From Gnetum montanum (Eukaryota; Streptophyta; Gnetopsida; Gnetales; Gnetaceae), in NCBI GenBank assembly GCA_015680685.1, contig MNCI01011413.1, forward strand, positions 12,391 to 76,390: DNA of 64,000 nt, given 5' to 3'. Under the pieces are notes generated by a model. It was given only the letters and a program-made list of their open reading frames with translations. It made no database searches and was not told where the DNA came from. A program made the position numbers and the translations under genes. Positions 33,212 through 45,634 of this stretch are shown here, piece after piece (position 1 is the first letter of the stretch; each line of letters starts with the position of its first letter).

Positions 33212-35670
33212 ACTAAATAAAAACTTGTCCTCAAGTTCCTTACAAAATATTGGGAAGGTATGGAATTATTTACTTGAATGACACTAATGGTGAATGGGGT
33301 GATGTGTGAATGGGTCATCATTACAATACATGACAAATTAGTGTTCATGACAACAAGAGTGAACACTAAACACATTTGACATCTAGCCTTATTTGGTAGC
33401 TGAGAGAGAAGAGAGAGAGAAAAGAAGAAGTTTGTTGCTGTTGACGCCAAGATTGCACTTTCCATTATCTATCCATAAGTGCACCATCGATCTTGTTCCT
33501 TGCATAATTTCTCTAGTGCTAGTCCATTCCAAGTGTTCCCTCCAGATCCAATCCATTAGACTTTGTTCTTTGCCACGTGACTAGACGTCATCGCACCGTG
33601 TTCAGTAGTACATGGGATTGATGCAACATAAAATGTATGCACACGCCAAAGCACTTAAGGCCTTACAATAGCATCTCCTAAGTAAGAAGATCAACTTGAT
33701 GCATACATTTAAGTTTGCTAGTCCATTCCAAGTGTTCCCTCCAGATCCAATCCATTGTTGTATGATTTCCATCTACACACATAACACAGTCTTATATTAG
33801 CAAGGATAAATGAATCACAATGTAGTTGATACCTTGCTTCAGTGTAAGGTCCATTGGCTAAGTTGTGATATGGCTAATGCAGATTCTGGAGATATAATAC
33901 TGGTGACTACCAAAGGTGTAGGGGTTAAGAGAAAATCAAAAAAAATTGGACCAGGACCCCCATGACTAAGAGCAAACCTATGGTAGCAAGAGAATGGAGA
34001 AAAATAATAAAGAATAAGGAAGATGAAGAAAAAGAAACAATGGTAACACCGATAAAATGGATGTCAGGGATGGAATTGAACAAAATAAAAGTTGATTGCA
34101 GAGAATGTTTAAGGAAAAGAAATTAATGGATGGACCAAATAAGAATGCCAGTGGGTCCTCCCCAAACTAGGCTCATGCCCCTTAATGCCCTGACATTCCT
34201 GCATTAAAAGAGTCCATAGGCTCTAGAAATGCCATTTGGAAATAAGAGTTAAAGTGTTAACCATAAGAATTTACCAAAAAGAAAACAATGCATCAACCAA
34301 CATATAGACTATTGATACAATTGGCAATGAGGTGAAAAATGGAGAAAGAAGGATGGAAAGAAGAGAATGAAATGGAGTCTCAAGAATAAGGTGGTGTACA
34401 ACCCTATGTGTATTAATGGTTAATATGATTTAGTAGATCTCATTTCAAATCCAGCCTCAAACAAACCACATCCAGTGACTTCACATTAATACATTTTGCC
34501 AATCCATCCACCTGAAGTAATAAGAATGCCTCCATCAAAGAGTCACCACCATTCCAACGAAACAAGAAAAGGAGAAAGTAGGAAACGAGAAAGGGCCTTA
34601 GTTAGAGGGAACATGTTTGTTTAGTTCCATAACTAGTGCTTGTAGCCCATATGATTATTTCATCTAAGAGGTGTGCTTTTAATTCTCACTTTTTTCTTGC
34701 GTGAGAACCACACCATGCAAAGACTTATTATTTTTATTTTTATTTTTTCAACTTCCCGATAATGGGGAAACATCAGAACGGTAAGAAAAATGTAAGAAGA
34801 AAACATCCAAGCACCCAAGAGAATGGCCAACACAAATGCATCAAATTCCCTTGAAGTCACACCCTTTTCAGTCCTTGAGTCCTTCCTTAGTTTGAGAAAT
34901 GCCCAGTCATCGATTCGTTTAACATTCTTATTATTTATTTAAGAAAAGGGACTGTATAGTTCCAAGCCAAGAGAGACCATAGAAATTCATGGATGCATGG
35001 ATGATGTGGGCTCATTGCCTATTATATCAAAAGAACCATACCTTAGTATCAACATTATAAATTAAAGGTAAAAACCAAACATTAGCAATCAATGAAATAC
35101 AGTTCATACCATCTTTAGGAGCACTTATTAGGTGACAAACTTAACAAAATAAATATACATACAACTAAAAGAAAAAGTATGAACGATGTTTTAAATCAAA
35201 AATAAGAAAAGTTAAAGAAATTTGCAAAACAAAAATGTGTAAAATAAAAACTTAAAAAGAACTGAGGGCCTTGATTGATTAGCATTGGTGGCCATCTCCC
35301 CCATGACTAAGTTGGAAGGGGGAGATCCAAAATAATGAGTGAGGTCGTCCTTTCTCCAATGTGTTATGTGCATTGATCGTTCTAGATTCATGGTAGGGTT
35401 TATGCTATTGCACATTGACTAGCATTCTCTTATGGAGTATTTTTTTGAATTTTTTAGAATTTTCCAACTTCCTCCGATTGGTGTTTTCAAGTTAAGGTTT
35501 GGAAGTCAGTGACACTCTTGCTCCAGTGCATCTATGCTTTCAACGTGGGTGCAAGTTGGTCCCCCAGTTAGTCCCATGCACGTTGATGAGTTGCTCTCTT
35601 GATTAGCTATCAACCATCGGGTGTCTTTTTGTTTTGTGGTTGCTACATACATGAACTTTTGTATGTTAAC
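33212..35670 (-). other. Element D 3' internal region
   Basis: Non-coding by eye apart from small frames shared with A. A 40-bp segment (TCCATTCCAAGTGTTCCCTC and flanks) occurs twice, at 33518-33557 and 33717-33756, bracketing about 160 bp absent from A, so a local duplication or filler insertion occurred here. Confidence 0.65.
34660..34980 (-). pseudogene. Small conserved ORF with a hydrophobic segment, D copy
   Basis: It starts MVSLGLELYSPF at 34980, has a stop soon after, then FLKLRKDSR, a TSREFD segment, the hydrophobic FVLAILLGAWMFSS and a basic tail ending at 34660. It matches A's 19581 frame and shows the longer C-terminus that A lost through a one-base change. Function unknown. Confidence 0.4.
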
Positions 35671-35673
35671 TTC

Positions 35674-36150
35674 CTAGGCATACTGGTTGCATGTAGGCAA
35701 TGTTGAACATTCATGTATGCCATCACCCTCTGTATCACTATATGTGATGCATGGAACTTTATTCTTCTCGATCTTCCCAAAGGTGTTTTCCTTAGATATT
35801 TCTAGGGAAAGATCATGAATTCCTAGGCATGCATTTATGGTACTTAGCCATGCCCTTCCCATTATTATTAGAGAGTCCCCTTTGTCATTGTTTACTTGTA
35901 TCACTAGGAAATCAGCTAGGTATGACCACCCACATACAGTGGTAACGATGTCCTCCACCAGTCCCAAGGGAATAGTGATGGATTGGTCAGCCAGCTCTAA
36001 GCAAATATTTCTCTTCTTTAGTAGAGGCAGGTTCTAGGCTTTATACATCTCTTGTGATATTAAGTTAACTCTGGAACTTGAGTCCAAAAGAGCTTCACAA
36101 GGTTCATTCCCAATGACTTGGAGATAGATTAAAGGGCTTTTGGGGTTAGA
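35674..36150 (-). pseudogene. aspartic protease of element D
   Basis: The active site reads ALLDSSSRVNLIS (Asp codon at 36084-36082), and IIMGRAWLSTINACLGI follows. The final 98 codons (35967-35674) are open and end like A's. DSSS here and DLGS in A both differ from the usual D(S/T)GA, so each may be a decayed or divergent active site. Confidence 0.88.
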
Positions 36151-36180
36151 GAATTTTCTGGGAAGGTGGCCCACCTTAAT

Positions 36181-38745
36181 CTAGTCAGTAACGAAATGTG
36201 TTAACATAACCGTATGTGTTGAGCTTTGTTTTTGATTTGAAAGGAGCTCCAAAGCCTTATTTGATGGAGAAGCATTTAGAGGCTCAAAAGCTTGTGGTTG
36301 TGAGAGCTTGGTTGGGCTGTTGGTTCTGAAGAAAGGTCTTCTCCTTGTACGGTTGTCAGAATTAGCAACGAGTTCAAGGTTCATAGCTCTCGTAGCATTA
36401 CGTTGCTACAGTTGAGTGGGGAGTTCCCCTTGCATTGCTGGAGCAGGTGGTAGTGGAGTTATCGGTGTGAGAGACGTGGATGGGTTTGGAGGATGGTATG
36501 TTTGTGGGTTGTCTCTCCCAAAAGAAGGAGTCCTATAATACTCCCAAGCTTGGTAGTGATGTTTTGGGGTCACATGACCGATAGAGTCATGTGGAGAGAT
36601 TGGCTATTACACGTAATAGCCATATGGATCTGGTTGCCGGTAAGGGTATTGTTGCCTTGGTGGTGCCATCCCCCATGACTGTGGGTATTGCGACTACTAG
36701 TGTTGCTTAATAGGTTGTGGCAGAGTTCCACTTGGATAATATGTCAATGGTTGGTGGAACTACCTTGGGTTACCTTGGGGATAAGGTAACCATCGGGGTG
36801 CTTGCCATTTGTTAAGTCATGGATTAAGTGCATACATCCTAGACTCTTGTAGATGTGAGATTACTGGGCAACATCCCTTAGCATGGTCATACTGACATAT
36901 CTCACATCCACCGTCATTGTCATTATTAGAATCCACAACCTCTTCAATGATGGCCATTTTACCCTTACCTTTGTTACATGCATGGTCCAAATCTCTCTTT
37001 TTCTTTTTATCATAGTCACTACTTCGCTCCTTAGACTCCTCTACAATTTTGAGAACGGTTTCAAATCTACTATCTAAGGAGTCCCACATGTGGTCTACCT
37101 TTGTCGACACTTCTATTGTTAATTTTTGAAGCAGCAAGATTTTCCTATTCACCACCTCTTCAAGTGGTGACTCTTCCTCCTCCTCACAGAATCTTACTCC
37201 CCTTTTTCAGAGGGAAGGATCGCGGTTGTACTCTTCCGCACTTTCTCTCTTACGTAGCTCCCCTTCTTCCTTAGCTACTTACTCCAACAATCTATGAACC
37301 TGATGGGACCTAAGCTCTAATAATCTTCCTTGGGCATAAATTCCAAGGGTTCTCCTGGTTTCATGAGTAAATCCATCTACCAAATGACGTAGTTGATCCT
37401 ATTATGATTAATTATGGCTCGGGCAATGATGTAACAATGCATAATATCAACCCATGGCAACATTCAAGGGTTCGTGATTTCTCTGCTTCCATCCTTGGAT
37501 TTGCTTTCGCAGGTTGGACACTTGGGAGTACGTTTGATATTTATCATTAAACAGTTCTAGCATCGTACTTCACCTTCGAATGAATTCCTATTCTAAGGAT
37601 TGGTACCAGCTTTCCGCTTCTTTCATTAGTGTCCTTGGGAACAACTTTGAATTTTACCACTCCTTCTTAATGTTTTGCAAGGCACATGCATCATGAAATG
37701 CTTGTAAGTGGTTCTAAGGATCAGCGTTGTATCCCCCAGCAAATCATGGGATGTTATTCATGTCTAGTCTCTTGATCCTGTTATCTTTTTGGTGCCTTGT
37801 GGGTATTCTTATGGCCTCCGTGATGTCCAACATGCTTCGGGTTGCAAGTAGGGGTTCTTCATGGTCATTTCGTTCATAGTGTCTGTGATGTCTACGTGGT
37901 TTCCTATTTTCCCTTCTTCTATGCTATGATTCTCTAGAATGCCCTCATCCTTGTTCTCGACTCTCTTGTCGAGGTTTCTCACTATGTTTACCCTTATCCT
38001 CACGGTTGGGGTCCTTATGACTGCGTCCTAATACAGAAGGAGAGGGTGAATGTGACAATGAAGATGAAGAGGAAGGAGAACCATCACCATGATGATGTTT
38101 CCTACCTTCTCTTTGGTGGTCTCACCCCCGATCATGATTACGATCAGACTACCCACCTTTATCATGTATTTGTGTTCCCTCGTTGAACACTTGGTGTTCA
38201 TGGGGATCAAAACCAGGGTTGTGAATCGTAGAGTGAAGGTTTTGATACACCACCTCCTCACCATCGTTAGCAGGGGGAACATTGTTTTGTGGAGAGCCTA
38301 TTGGAATAGGTTCACCACCCTCAATTTCTCTTAAGATGGGTGGAGCGTTATCAGGTCCTTTGCCCTTCAATGATGTATAGTATCTCTCCTATCACAAGTC
38401 CCTTTGATGTCATGCTTCTGTGGGTTGGTAGTCTCTTGTGTCATAATCGCATGCAACGTATTCCACATATAACTATGACATGCCTATTCGTGCAAGAGCA
38501 CGAAGGAGCATGTTGGGGACTGCTCGGTCTAAAGGCCACACTATGTTACCCTCTAAGTCTCTCTAACACAGTTGTTCATCTTGATGGAAAATAAAGGTAA
38601 ATTTGGGTATGTATTCATCATGATGAATATATACCACATGGACTTGTTAAGGAACTAGCGGATCTTGGTTACATGTGTTGTGTCGTTGACTGTCTCTTGT
38701 GTTGTTCCTAGGTAGTGAAGTGCTTTTGTGCGAAGAAGAAGACAT
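36181..38745 (-). pseudogene. gag of element D
   Basis: It starts MSSSSHKSTS at 38745. RDLEGNIVWPLDRAVPNMLL, the linker frame 38370-38149, a capsid-like core near 37770-37500 (IKRLDMNNIP, FHDACALQNIK, KEAESWYQSLE), a coiled-coil segment, and the Cys-His motif CEICQYDHAKGC near 36900 follow in the same order as in A. Stops and frameshifts are spread along it, mostly at positions different from A's, so the two copies decayed independently. Confidence 0.85.
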
Positions 38746-38894
38746 TTTATTCTTGTTCAGTGTGTTGTTTACCATTATCTTATTTATATTTTTTTTCTTT
38801 TCATCAACCCTAAGGGTTCGTTCTAGTGTCCCAATGATATGAATGATCTCCTATGTTCTACGTAGCGCATAAACAACTAAGTCCCCAACAACAA

Positions 38895-39684
38895 TGATGA
38901 GGTACCCCTACACTTAACCATACGAATACGAGCATCTCATGCACAATCCGATCAAACTCCAAGGACTAAGTGCTTACACGCCCTAACGGAATACTTAAGG
39001 TTAAGTAATCGTTGTCTTCCTAAACTTACTTGTATTGTCACTGTTGTATGGTTAAGTAAGTTTGAGGAATATGATTTTTATATCTTTTATCTTTTTAATG
39101 TCTTATGCTAATAGGGGAAGGTGAAGAGACTAAGTGACTAACTTTCATTAACTATTCACTAACTAAGTTATAATTGTCCTAGCACTAGTATTTGTTCCCA
39201 CTTGTCGCACACACCTTGAACCAGTGCAACGCTATTGGGATTACCAAACGCTACTCGTTACTGGGTTACCAAGTGTTACACACATTCTCGAAGCAGTCGT
39301 ACTGAATGCACTTAACTAGGAGAGTCAAGGGTTGAGAGAGATTAATTATCTAGGAAAGAATTTAAAAATTTAACAATAATTAAATCCTATTTAGCTTAGT
39401 CCACATGCTGCAAGGTTTATCAGAAGGTTCGTCTTTATTGTCATACACAAATGTGTGCTCAGGTACAATTTGCTCGAACAAAGATTCGTTCACTTTAAGA
39501 CTCCTACTATGGGCACATGGAAATTATTCTAACTCTGGAATGGTAAAACTGCTATAGTTTGGCTAAGGGTCTAGATCTAGATGTCCAAAACAAGGAAAGT
39601 TGCCTCTTATTTATAGATGTTTTGGCAAGCTGCGATATCGTGTATGCGATATCGTAGGGGAAGACGCGATATCGTGGCTCATCA
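38895..39684 (-). repeat. 5' LTR of element D
   Basis: It is 790 bp. Its outer (right) end has three perfect CGATATCG palindromes at 39633, 39647 and 39667. A few bases of the inner end (GTGGC in the motif GAGTGGCGAGG) are missing compared with the other LTRs. Confidence 0.9.
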
Positions 39685-39689
39685 TCAGG

Positions 39690-40200
39690 ATTCACTAAAA
39701 TTACTAAGCCTTTGATGCATATTCTCAAGAAGGATATCACAGTAAGGAAAACATTAGAATCCAAGAAATCTTTAGTTGAGATTAAAAGGGCTATTCAGAA
39801 GCTTCATACTTGGTAAAACCAAAATTGAAGGAAGATTTCTTATTATATGCTTTTGCCTCAAATGATTTAATTGCCACTAATTTAACTTAAAAAGATAGAA
39901 GTTAAGATGAACTAATTGGATTTTTTGGATATCAGCTACAAGGTTCAAAATTAAATTGTTACGATCAAGAGAAACAAGCATTTGCAGTCATTAAAGCACT
40001 TCAACATTTTAGATATTACTTGGAATGCTCATTGGTTCATATTATGCTAATAGAACCTACAGTCAAGCAATTCTTGGCTCAAAATGAGATTGGATTGAAA
40101 AGAGGGAAATGTTTAATAAATCTTGAAGGTTTCAAATTTTCATTAGAGATATGCAAAACTATTAAAGGAATGGGGTTAGCCAAGTTAATGGCTTAAGAAA
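39690..40200 (+). pseudogene. RT end and RNase H of C, part after D
   Basis: It resumes the frame broken at 32424: FTKITKPLMHILKKD, then the RNase H lead-in LVKPKLKEDFLLYAFASNDL and an IGFFGYQLQGSKLNCYDQEK stretch matching B's retroviral-type RNase H. Stops are present around 39890 and 40195. Confidence 0.85.
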
Positions 40201-40224
40201 ATGAAATATGGATGCTAAAAAAGA

Positions 40225-41397
40225 GCTTTCTTTAAAAAGGCAATCAGGTTTGTGGTTAAATATGGAATCTTGTATAGAAAAGACTTCAGAGGGGTTTTTT
40301 TGGAATGTGTTCATAATGATCAAATTAGTCTTATTTTAGAACAATTCCATGATCATTCTAATTTGTTTTATTAGTATCCTAAGTTCACTATGCAACATAT
40401 ACCCTATTATGATTTTTATTGGCCGAACATGTATTAATATATTAGTTCAAAAATTCAAAAATATTATAATTGTCAAATTCATGGATTGAGAATCAAAATG
40501 GTTAGAGCTCCTTTGAAATCAGTAGTTGTGGATAGACCATTTCAGCAATGGGGTTTAGATTTCATCAGCATAATTACTTTTTCAAAAGCCAGGCATAAGT
40601 TTATTCTCATGGCCACCGATTATTTTACTAAACGATCATAAGAAAAAGCTCTAAGAAATTGTTCAGCATTGGATGTGATTAGGTTCATGGAAGATCAAAT
40701 TTTAAGTCCCTTTGGTATGCTTGAAGTTTTGGTATATAATAATGGACCTACTTTTCAATCTAAGGTGTTTATAACATGGGCGTTAAAATAAATCCATCTT
40801 TCTATTTTTTCCCTCTAATTATTATCCTTAATGGAATGGTTTAGCTGAATCTACAAATAAAAATCGTATTTCCTACATTAAAAAGTTGATGGAGGGGAAT
40901 CCAGGAAATTGGATAGATTATTTGCAATCTACATTATGGACCATATTAGATTTAAAAGGGCTATTGGAACGTTAGATTATAACTTAGTCTATGGATTGCC
41001 CACAGGAGTTATGAATAATATTATAAGCTTGGCCTCTAATTTTGTACAAAGGTATAGTGGAAAAATACATAAAGATAGAAATTTCATGACCTTACTTATT
41101 AGAAGGGAAGCTGAAATAGAAAGAGCCAAGAATAATCTATTAGAAAATGCTTCTCTAGTTAAAAGATAGTTCGATAGAAAGTCCATGAAAAAGACTTTTA
41201 AAGTTGGTGATCTAATGTTATTGTGGAATATGAAAAAACCTAATAAATTTACAACAAGATGGTTGGGTCCATTTCAGATCAAGAAGCAATTATTGGAAGA
41301 TACATACAAGTTGCCCACATTAAGTGGAATAGAATTGCAGCTTCCATATAATGTTTTACATATAAAACATTACTTTGGACAACCTCTTACAACTTAA
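40225..41397 (+). pseudogene. integrase of element C
   Basis: The zinc-finger half matches B. The core has WGLDFISIITFS (first Asp) and KFILMATDYFTK, but the second catalytic segment reads VLVYNNGPTFQS, Asn where Asp is required. The Glu segment NGLAESTNK is present. The C-terminal frames 40909-41169 and 41185-41397 carry VGDLMLLWNMKKPNKFTTRW and PYNVLHIKHYFGQP. With stops and the D-to-N change this copy is inactive. Confidence 0.92.
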
Positions 41398-41895
41398 AAT
41401 ATATATTAATTAATAATATATATATATGTATATAGTAGTTAAATAATAACAATAATAATATTAAGTATACATAGTAATAAGTAACAAATTTTATTATGTA
41501 AGTCTTTATATATATATATATTTAGTTTTATAATATGTATACATTAGAGTATTAGTTTAAATATTAAATTCAAAGTGTTAGTTTAAAATATTAAATTTAT
41601 ACTATCTCAAGTAATCATTAGTTATGATGTGTGTAAGTGGGAGTGGTGGTTTAGACAACCACATAATAAAAAATTAATTTAAACCAACCACATAGTGAAA
41701 ATTAACTTTATCAACCATATGATGGTGGAAAGTGAATAAGCCCAGCTAAGTGTGAAAGTAGGTTATCTAAATGGTGGGAGATTCAAATTTATCTTACCTA
41801 TATAAAGAGATGTAAATTTCTTGGAAATACAACATCTCTTAATTCAATGCTTGAGTGAGAAAAGCAAGTGAAGTGTTTAAGTGTGAGGTAGAAAG
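41398..41895 (+). other. AT-rich spacer between integrase and extra ORF in C
   Basis: TA-rich microsatellite-like sequence (41400-41530) and imperfect AACCACATA repeats (41650-41720). The equivalent stretch in B holds the 23-bp repeat. Confidence 0.55.
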
Positions 41896-42400
41896 ATGGT
41901 TCTTAGAGAGATGAAAACAAGAAGGCCTTTTATCTCATATGTTACTGGATGCTTTCTAGAGCATGTCATGAAAGCCTATTGTAAGGCATCTACCCATGGA
42001 GCATCTAGCAAAAGCCCTGTCTTACTTTGGCTTTTAGATGAGTTTACTTTCCTCACTAGTTGTCACTCAATACATTCTAATGTTTGGGGCAACTTTCATG
42101 AATGCATGATTGAAGCTGAATATTAAGGAGAGTCCAATCAAGATGATTCTTGGTGAGAGGCTTTCATGTCTTAAGACACAGAAGCAACTGGTTGGAAAGA
42201 ACCTCAAAAATCAACATCCAAATAGTTGGATGAGAAAGAGACAAAGATAGTTATTGAAAGTGTACTAAGTTGAAGCTTCAACTAGGCTAGAAGAAGGAAG
42301 AAAAGCATTCATTTCCACAAAGATAGAATATGAAAGAATTAGCAATTTGAGAATTTCTAAAAGAGTTACTTTAACTATTCTTTTTCCACCTATAGAATAG
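41896..42400 (+). pseudogene. Extra ORF downstream of integrase, element C
   Basis: Homologue of B's 15378-15893. It starts near MKTRRPFISYVTGCF, then EHVMKAYCKA and a LLDEFTFLTS segment with SNVWG. After 42126 the frame has stops and one frameshift, then KAFISTKIEYERISNLRISK and VTLTILFPPIE with the stop at 42398-42400. The acidic middle of B is shorter here. Function unknown. Confidence 0.65.
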
Positions 42401-42596
42401 TTTGTATAAAGCTATGTTTGTAGAGTTTCCTAGTTTTTTAGGGGTGAGGTTTTCATACCATCAAACCTTAAGTTTGACAAAAATTATCCTCAAAAAAAAA
42501 ATTTATGTTTTTGTAAAAATGTTCAATAAATTCCTTTTTTGATGATGATTTAGTTAGCAAATGATCTTAAACACCTTAAATCCTTAAGGAATTTAA

Positions 42597-42612
42597 AATG
42601 GGGGATAAGAAA
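42597..42612 (+). other. Polypurine tract of element C
   Basis: AATGGGGGATAAGAAA directly before the 3' LTR. Confidence 0.75.
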
Positions 42613-45600
42613 TGTTGTCACATTTGCACCATTTTGATGGAGCCGATTTTATGAGATAATGTTGAGAACTAAATTGCCCAATTTAGATTTTCAATAGTGA
42701 TTGGAAAATAAAAGTTATATTATTTATTTAAAAGTAAAATAGTGAAAAGCATGATAAAGAAATTTTTTAAAGGAAATAAAAATTGAAAAGTTCTCTTTAT
42801 ATTCAAGGTATGCACATTTTGAGTTTGTGTTCATAATTCCAAAGGCATGGAATTAATGAAAGCTTAGTAAGGTGTTTCTAGCTTAATGATGAAGAATTTT
42901 TTGTTTTTCCATGCAAAAATATGTATAATGGTGGAGGTGAAATTTTGGAAATAATTTGGGAATTGCAAGACAATGTATTGCAATCGTATCACTATTGTTT
43001 CTTACATTGTATTAGTTTATCAATTTTAGTTTTAGTCGTAAATTGGATGTTTCAAAGAATGATAAAAAATAAAGTGGATAAATTTATGCATCCATTTTCC
43101 CTAAAACTATGCAAGAACTTCTTAGGAAAATTGACAAGTAATTGCTTTACATAAAGATCCATTGTTATGTTGTGGTCATTGCAATTCATAATGTTGTATT
43201 CAATCTACGGTGGCTTCCAAATGATGATAGAAAATTAAGTTGCAGAGTCATGAATTCTAAAAAAACAAGAGAAAAATATCCAGTTCAAAGGCTCAGCAAC
43301 ATATGATGAATGTTGGCAAAACAAGATCATAATTTTAACACAAACTAAACAAAATTAACAAGAGTCTTGTTAAATGGTGGTTGAAAACTTTAACAAAATT
43401 GTCTAAAAAAATTCATTATTATTTCAAAAGAGAAATCCTTGCTATAGAAAAAAGCATGGCAATATGAAGTGTAGCAAGCAAATAAAATTTCAAAAACTTG
43501 CAAAAGAACACAAACCCTACAACTCATAAGAAGATCTATACGAAATTAGCATTCCAAAGCAAAAAGAAGCTTGCCAAACCTACAAGCATCAGAAATTTGG
43601 CTCCACATTCAAAATCAAAAGAAGCTCTAAAGTAGCAGCTATCATATATTTCAAAAAAAAAAGTTGAAGAACCCTAAACAAAGGGTATTTGTCATGGAAA
43701 ATTTCTCCACAAAAACACTAGAAATTTGAATGAAAGCTCCTCTCCAGCTGCCCATGCACAAGTTTCACCTCACAGAGCGTCATGTAGTAGCAAGGTGTTG
43801 ACATGGTGAGAACCATGGTAGGGTCTAAATCAAAAAAATTCCTGTTTGTGATGGAGGAAATAGTTTTGAAGCGACACCAAGCAAAATAGTAAGTGTAGAG
43901 ACTAAGGATGATGCCAGCAAAACTACCATGCCTACAAAACAACAGTAGCAGGATTCAAGAGCATAAGTAGGCAATACAAGACACACAAGAACCAGACGCG
44001 ACGAAGGTGGCACGATAGTGGGCATGAAGTCCACGAAGCTCAAACATTGACCTAAAGCACACAAAATATGAAACTACATATATTAAGGTTACATGGCCTT
44101 AATAAAAATTTTATTTAATACAACAAATCATCACAAACAAAAATTTATGGTTTATTCAAATTACAACTAGTAATTTTAAAAAGAAAGGTTTATGATTTGA
44201 AAAAGGGTGAATTTATTATCATTTGATAAATATAACTTTAATTTCTTTGGGAATTAAAAAATTTCAATGAAATTTATAACCTCCCATGGAAGTTATAAAT
44301 AGATCTCCTTTATATTTATAAGATTGTAATTGCTAAGAAGACACTTACCAATTTTCTCATAACTCCCTATAGAAGTTATAACTTCTTAAGGTAGTTATAA
44401 ATAAATTCCCTAGATATTTAATATTTACCTTAACCTTCAATGATAAATGTAACTATCATGAAGCCACTATAAAAATTATTCAAGAGTAGGAGAAATTTAT
44501 TTTTGGGGGAAAATTTGGTAGAAGCAACATTAAAGATTGTAAAAGCATGGATTGCTAAAGATATCAATTCGGCTATTTGGTTTTAATTTTGTGAGTGCCT
44601 TACTTTCCATTTTGTTTTAGTTACTTAGCTAATGGTCTAGATAGTATTATGCTTGGCATTTAATTTTGGGATTTTCTAGATTTTTCTTGGAGCTCCATTT
44701 TGCACAATATTAGACTTCTATTAAGGCTTGTCAAATAAGAGTTTATGTTACAGAAAAGCATCTTACACAATTTTATAGTAATGTCTTATAGAAATTGCCT
44801 ATTTGAGTTTCGAGGATCTAGAGAGTCTTTGATACTTTAGCTTGTTTGAAATAGCTTCATTTTTCTAAATTTTATTGCCTTAGAATTCTAATTTAAAAAA
44901 TTAACAAATTTTTCTATTAGTTCTAGTGTTTGCAATTCTTGACAACTATAGGCTAGCCAAGTAGAAGCTTGTACTTGTGGTTTACAAAGCATTTTGGTAG
45001 TGAATAAGATTTTCTTTTATGAATTTTCTTGTTGAGCTCATAAGGTTTAGGCAATTTGTAATACTTAGATTAAATTGGAATAGCTTTATTGTGAAGTATT
45101 TCATCTTGTTCAATTTATCTTGCCTAAATGTTTGAGATTTACACAAATATTCTTTCCTTTCTTTTCTATTTCTAAAATCCATCCTATTCCTTTCTTTTCT
45201 CTTTTTAGTTTGCTTGTAGAACTTTCTCTCTAAGGGAAACTAGAAGTATATTGGGAGAATTGTGCTCAACCATTTTTGTGAAATTATATGTGTTTCAAGT
45301 AGCATACTATAGGGACTATATAGACTACGTGATTTGACAAAATAGGAATCTCAAATAACTAACAGTATTCTACAAAGCCTACAAAATTTCTTCTATGATA
45401 GCTACTTACAATTTCATACATGACCCTAATAATTTCAACATTTACATAGCAAGCACATATTCATGTTTAGTTCATTTCATAATCACTGAGTTTATTTGGA
45501 GGTATGGGCCTTGGTGTTGCCAGAAGACTAGCAAGCACCTGAACCCTGTTTTGAGGAACACCTTCATTTCTAGAGATCCCAAAGTCACAAGACCAGTTAC

Positions 45601-45634
45601 CACAAGAATTAATGGTCCCAAGTGATCACCAACA
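42613..45634 (+). repeat. 3' LTR of element C
   Basis: It is 3022 bp, nearly the same length as the 5' LTR and aligned throughout. It ends ACCAACA before the duplication GAAGT. It repeats the open frames at 42921-43154 (plus) and 44064-43718 (minus). Confidence 0.92.

Larger units (their letters stand above)
32425..39684 (-). mobile_element. Element D: non-autonomous gag-protease LTR retrotransposon inside C
   Basis: Same family as A, opposite orientation. LTRs: 38895-39684 (5') and 32425-33201 (3'), ends TGATGAG...CTCATCA. Flanks are CCAGG (32420-32424) and TCAGG (39685-39689), a 5-bp duplication with one change. Removing D restores the RT sequence of C as in B at about 13090-13110. The primer site next to 38894 is decayed (CCCCAACAACA where CCCCGGCAACGGTGCCA is expected). 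A polypurine tract sits at 33202-33211. Internal: gag and protease, then about 2.4 kb without RT or integrase. Confidence 0.94.
25477..45634 (+). mobile_element. Element C: Ty3/gypsy LTR retrotransposon inside E, interrupted by D
   Basis: LTRs at 25477-28493 and 42613-45634 (about 3.02 kb each) start TGTTRTCAC and end ACCAAC(A/C). The flanks are GAAGC (25472-25476) and GAAGT (45635-45639), a 5-bp duplication with one change. Order: leader repeats, gag, protease, RNase H, RT, RNase H, integrase, extra ORF, polypurine tract. D interrupts pol at 32425-39684. Coding frames carry more stops than in B. Net length without D is about 12.9 kb. Confidence 0.94.
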
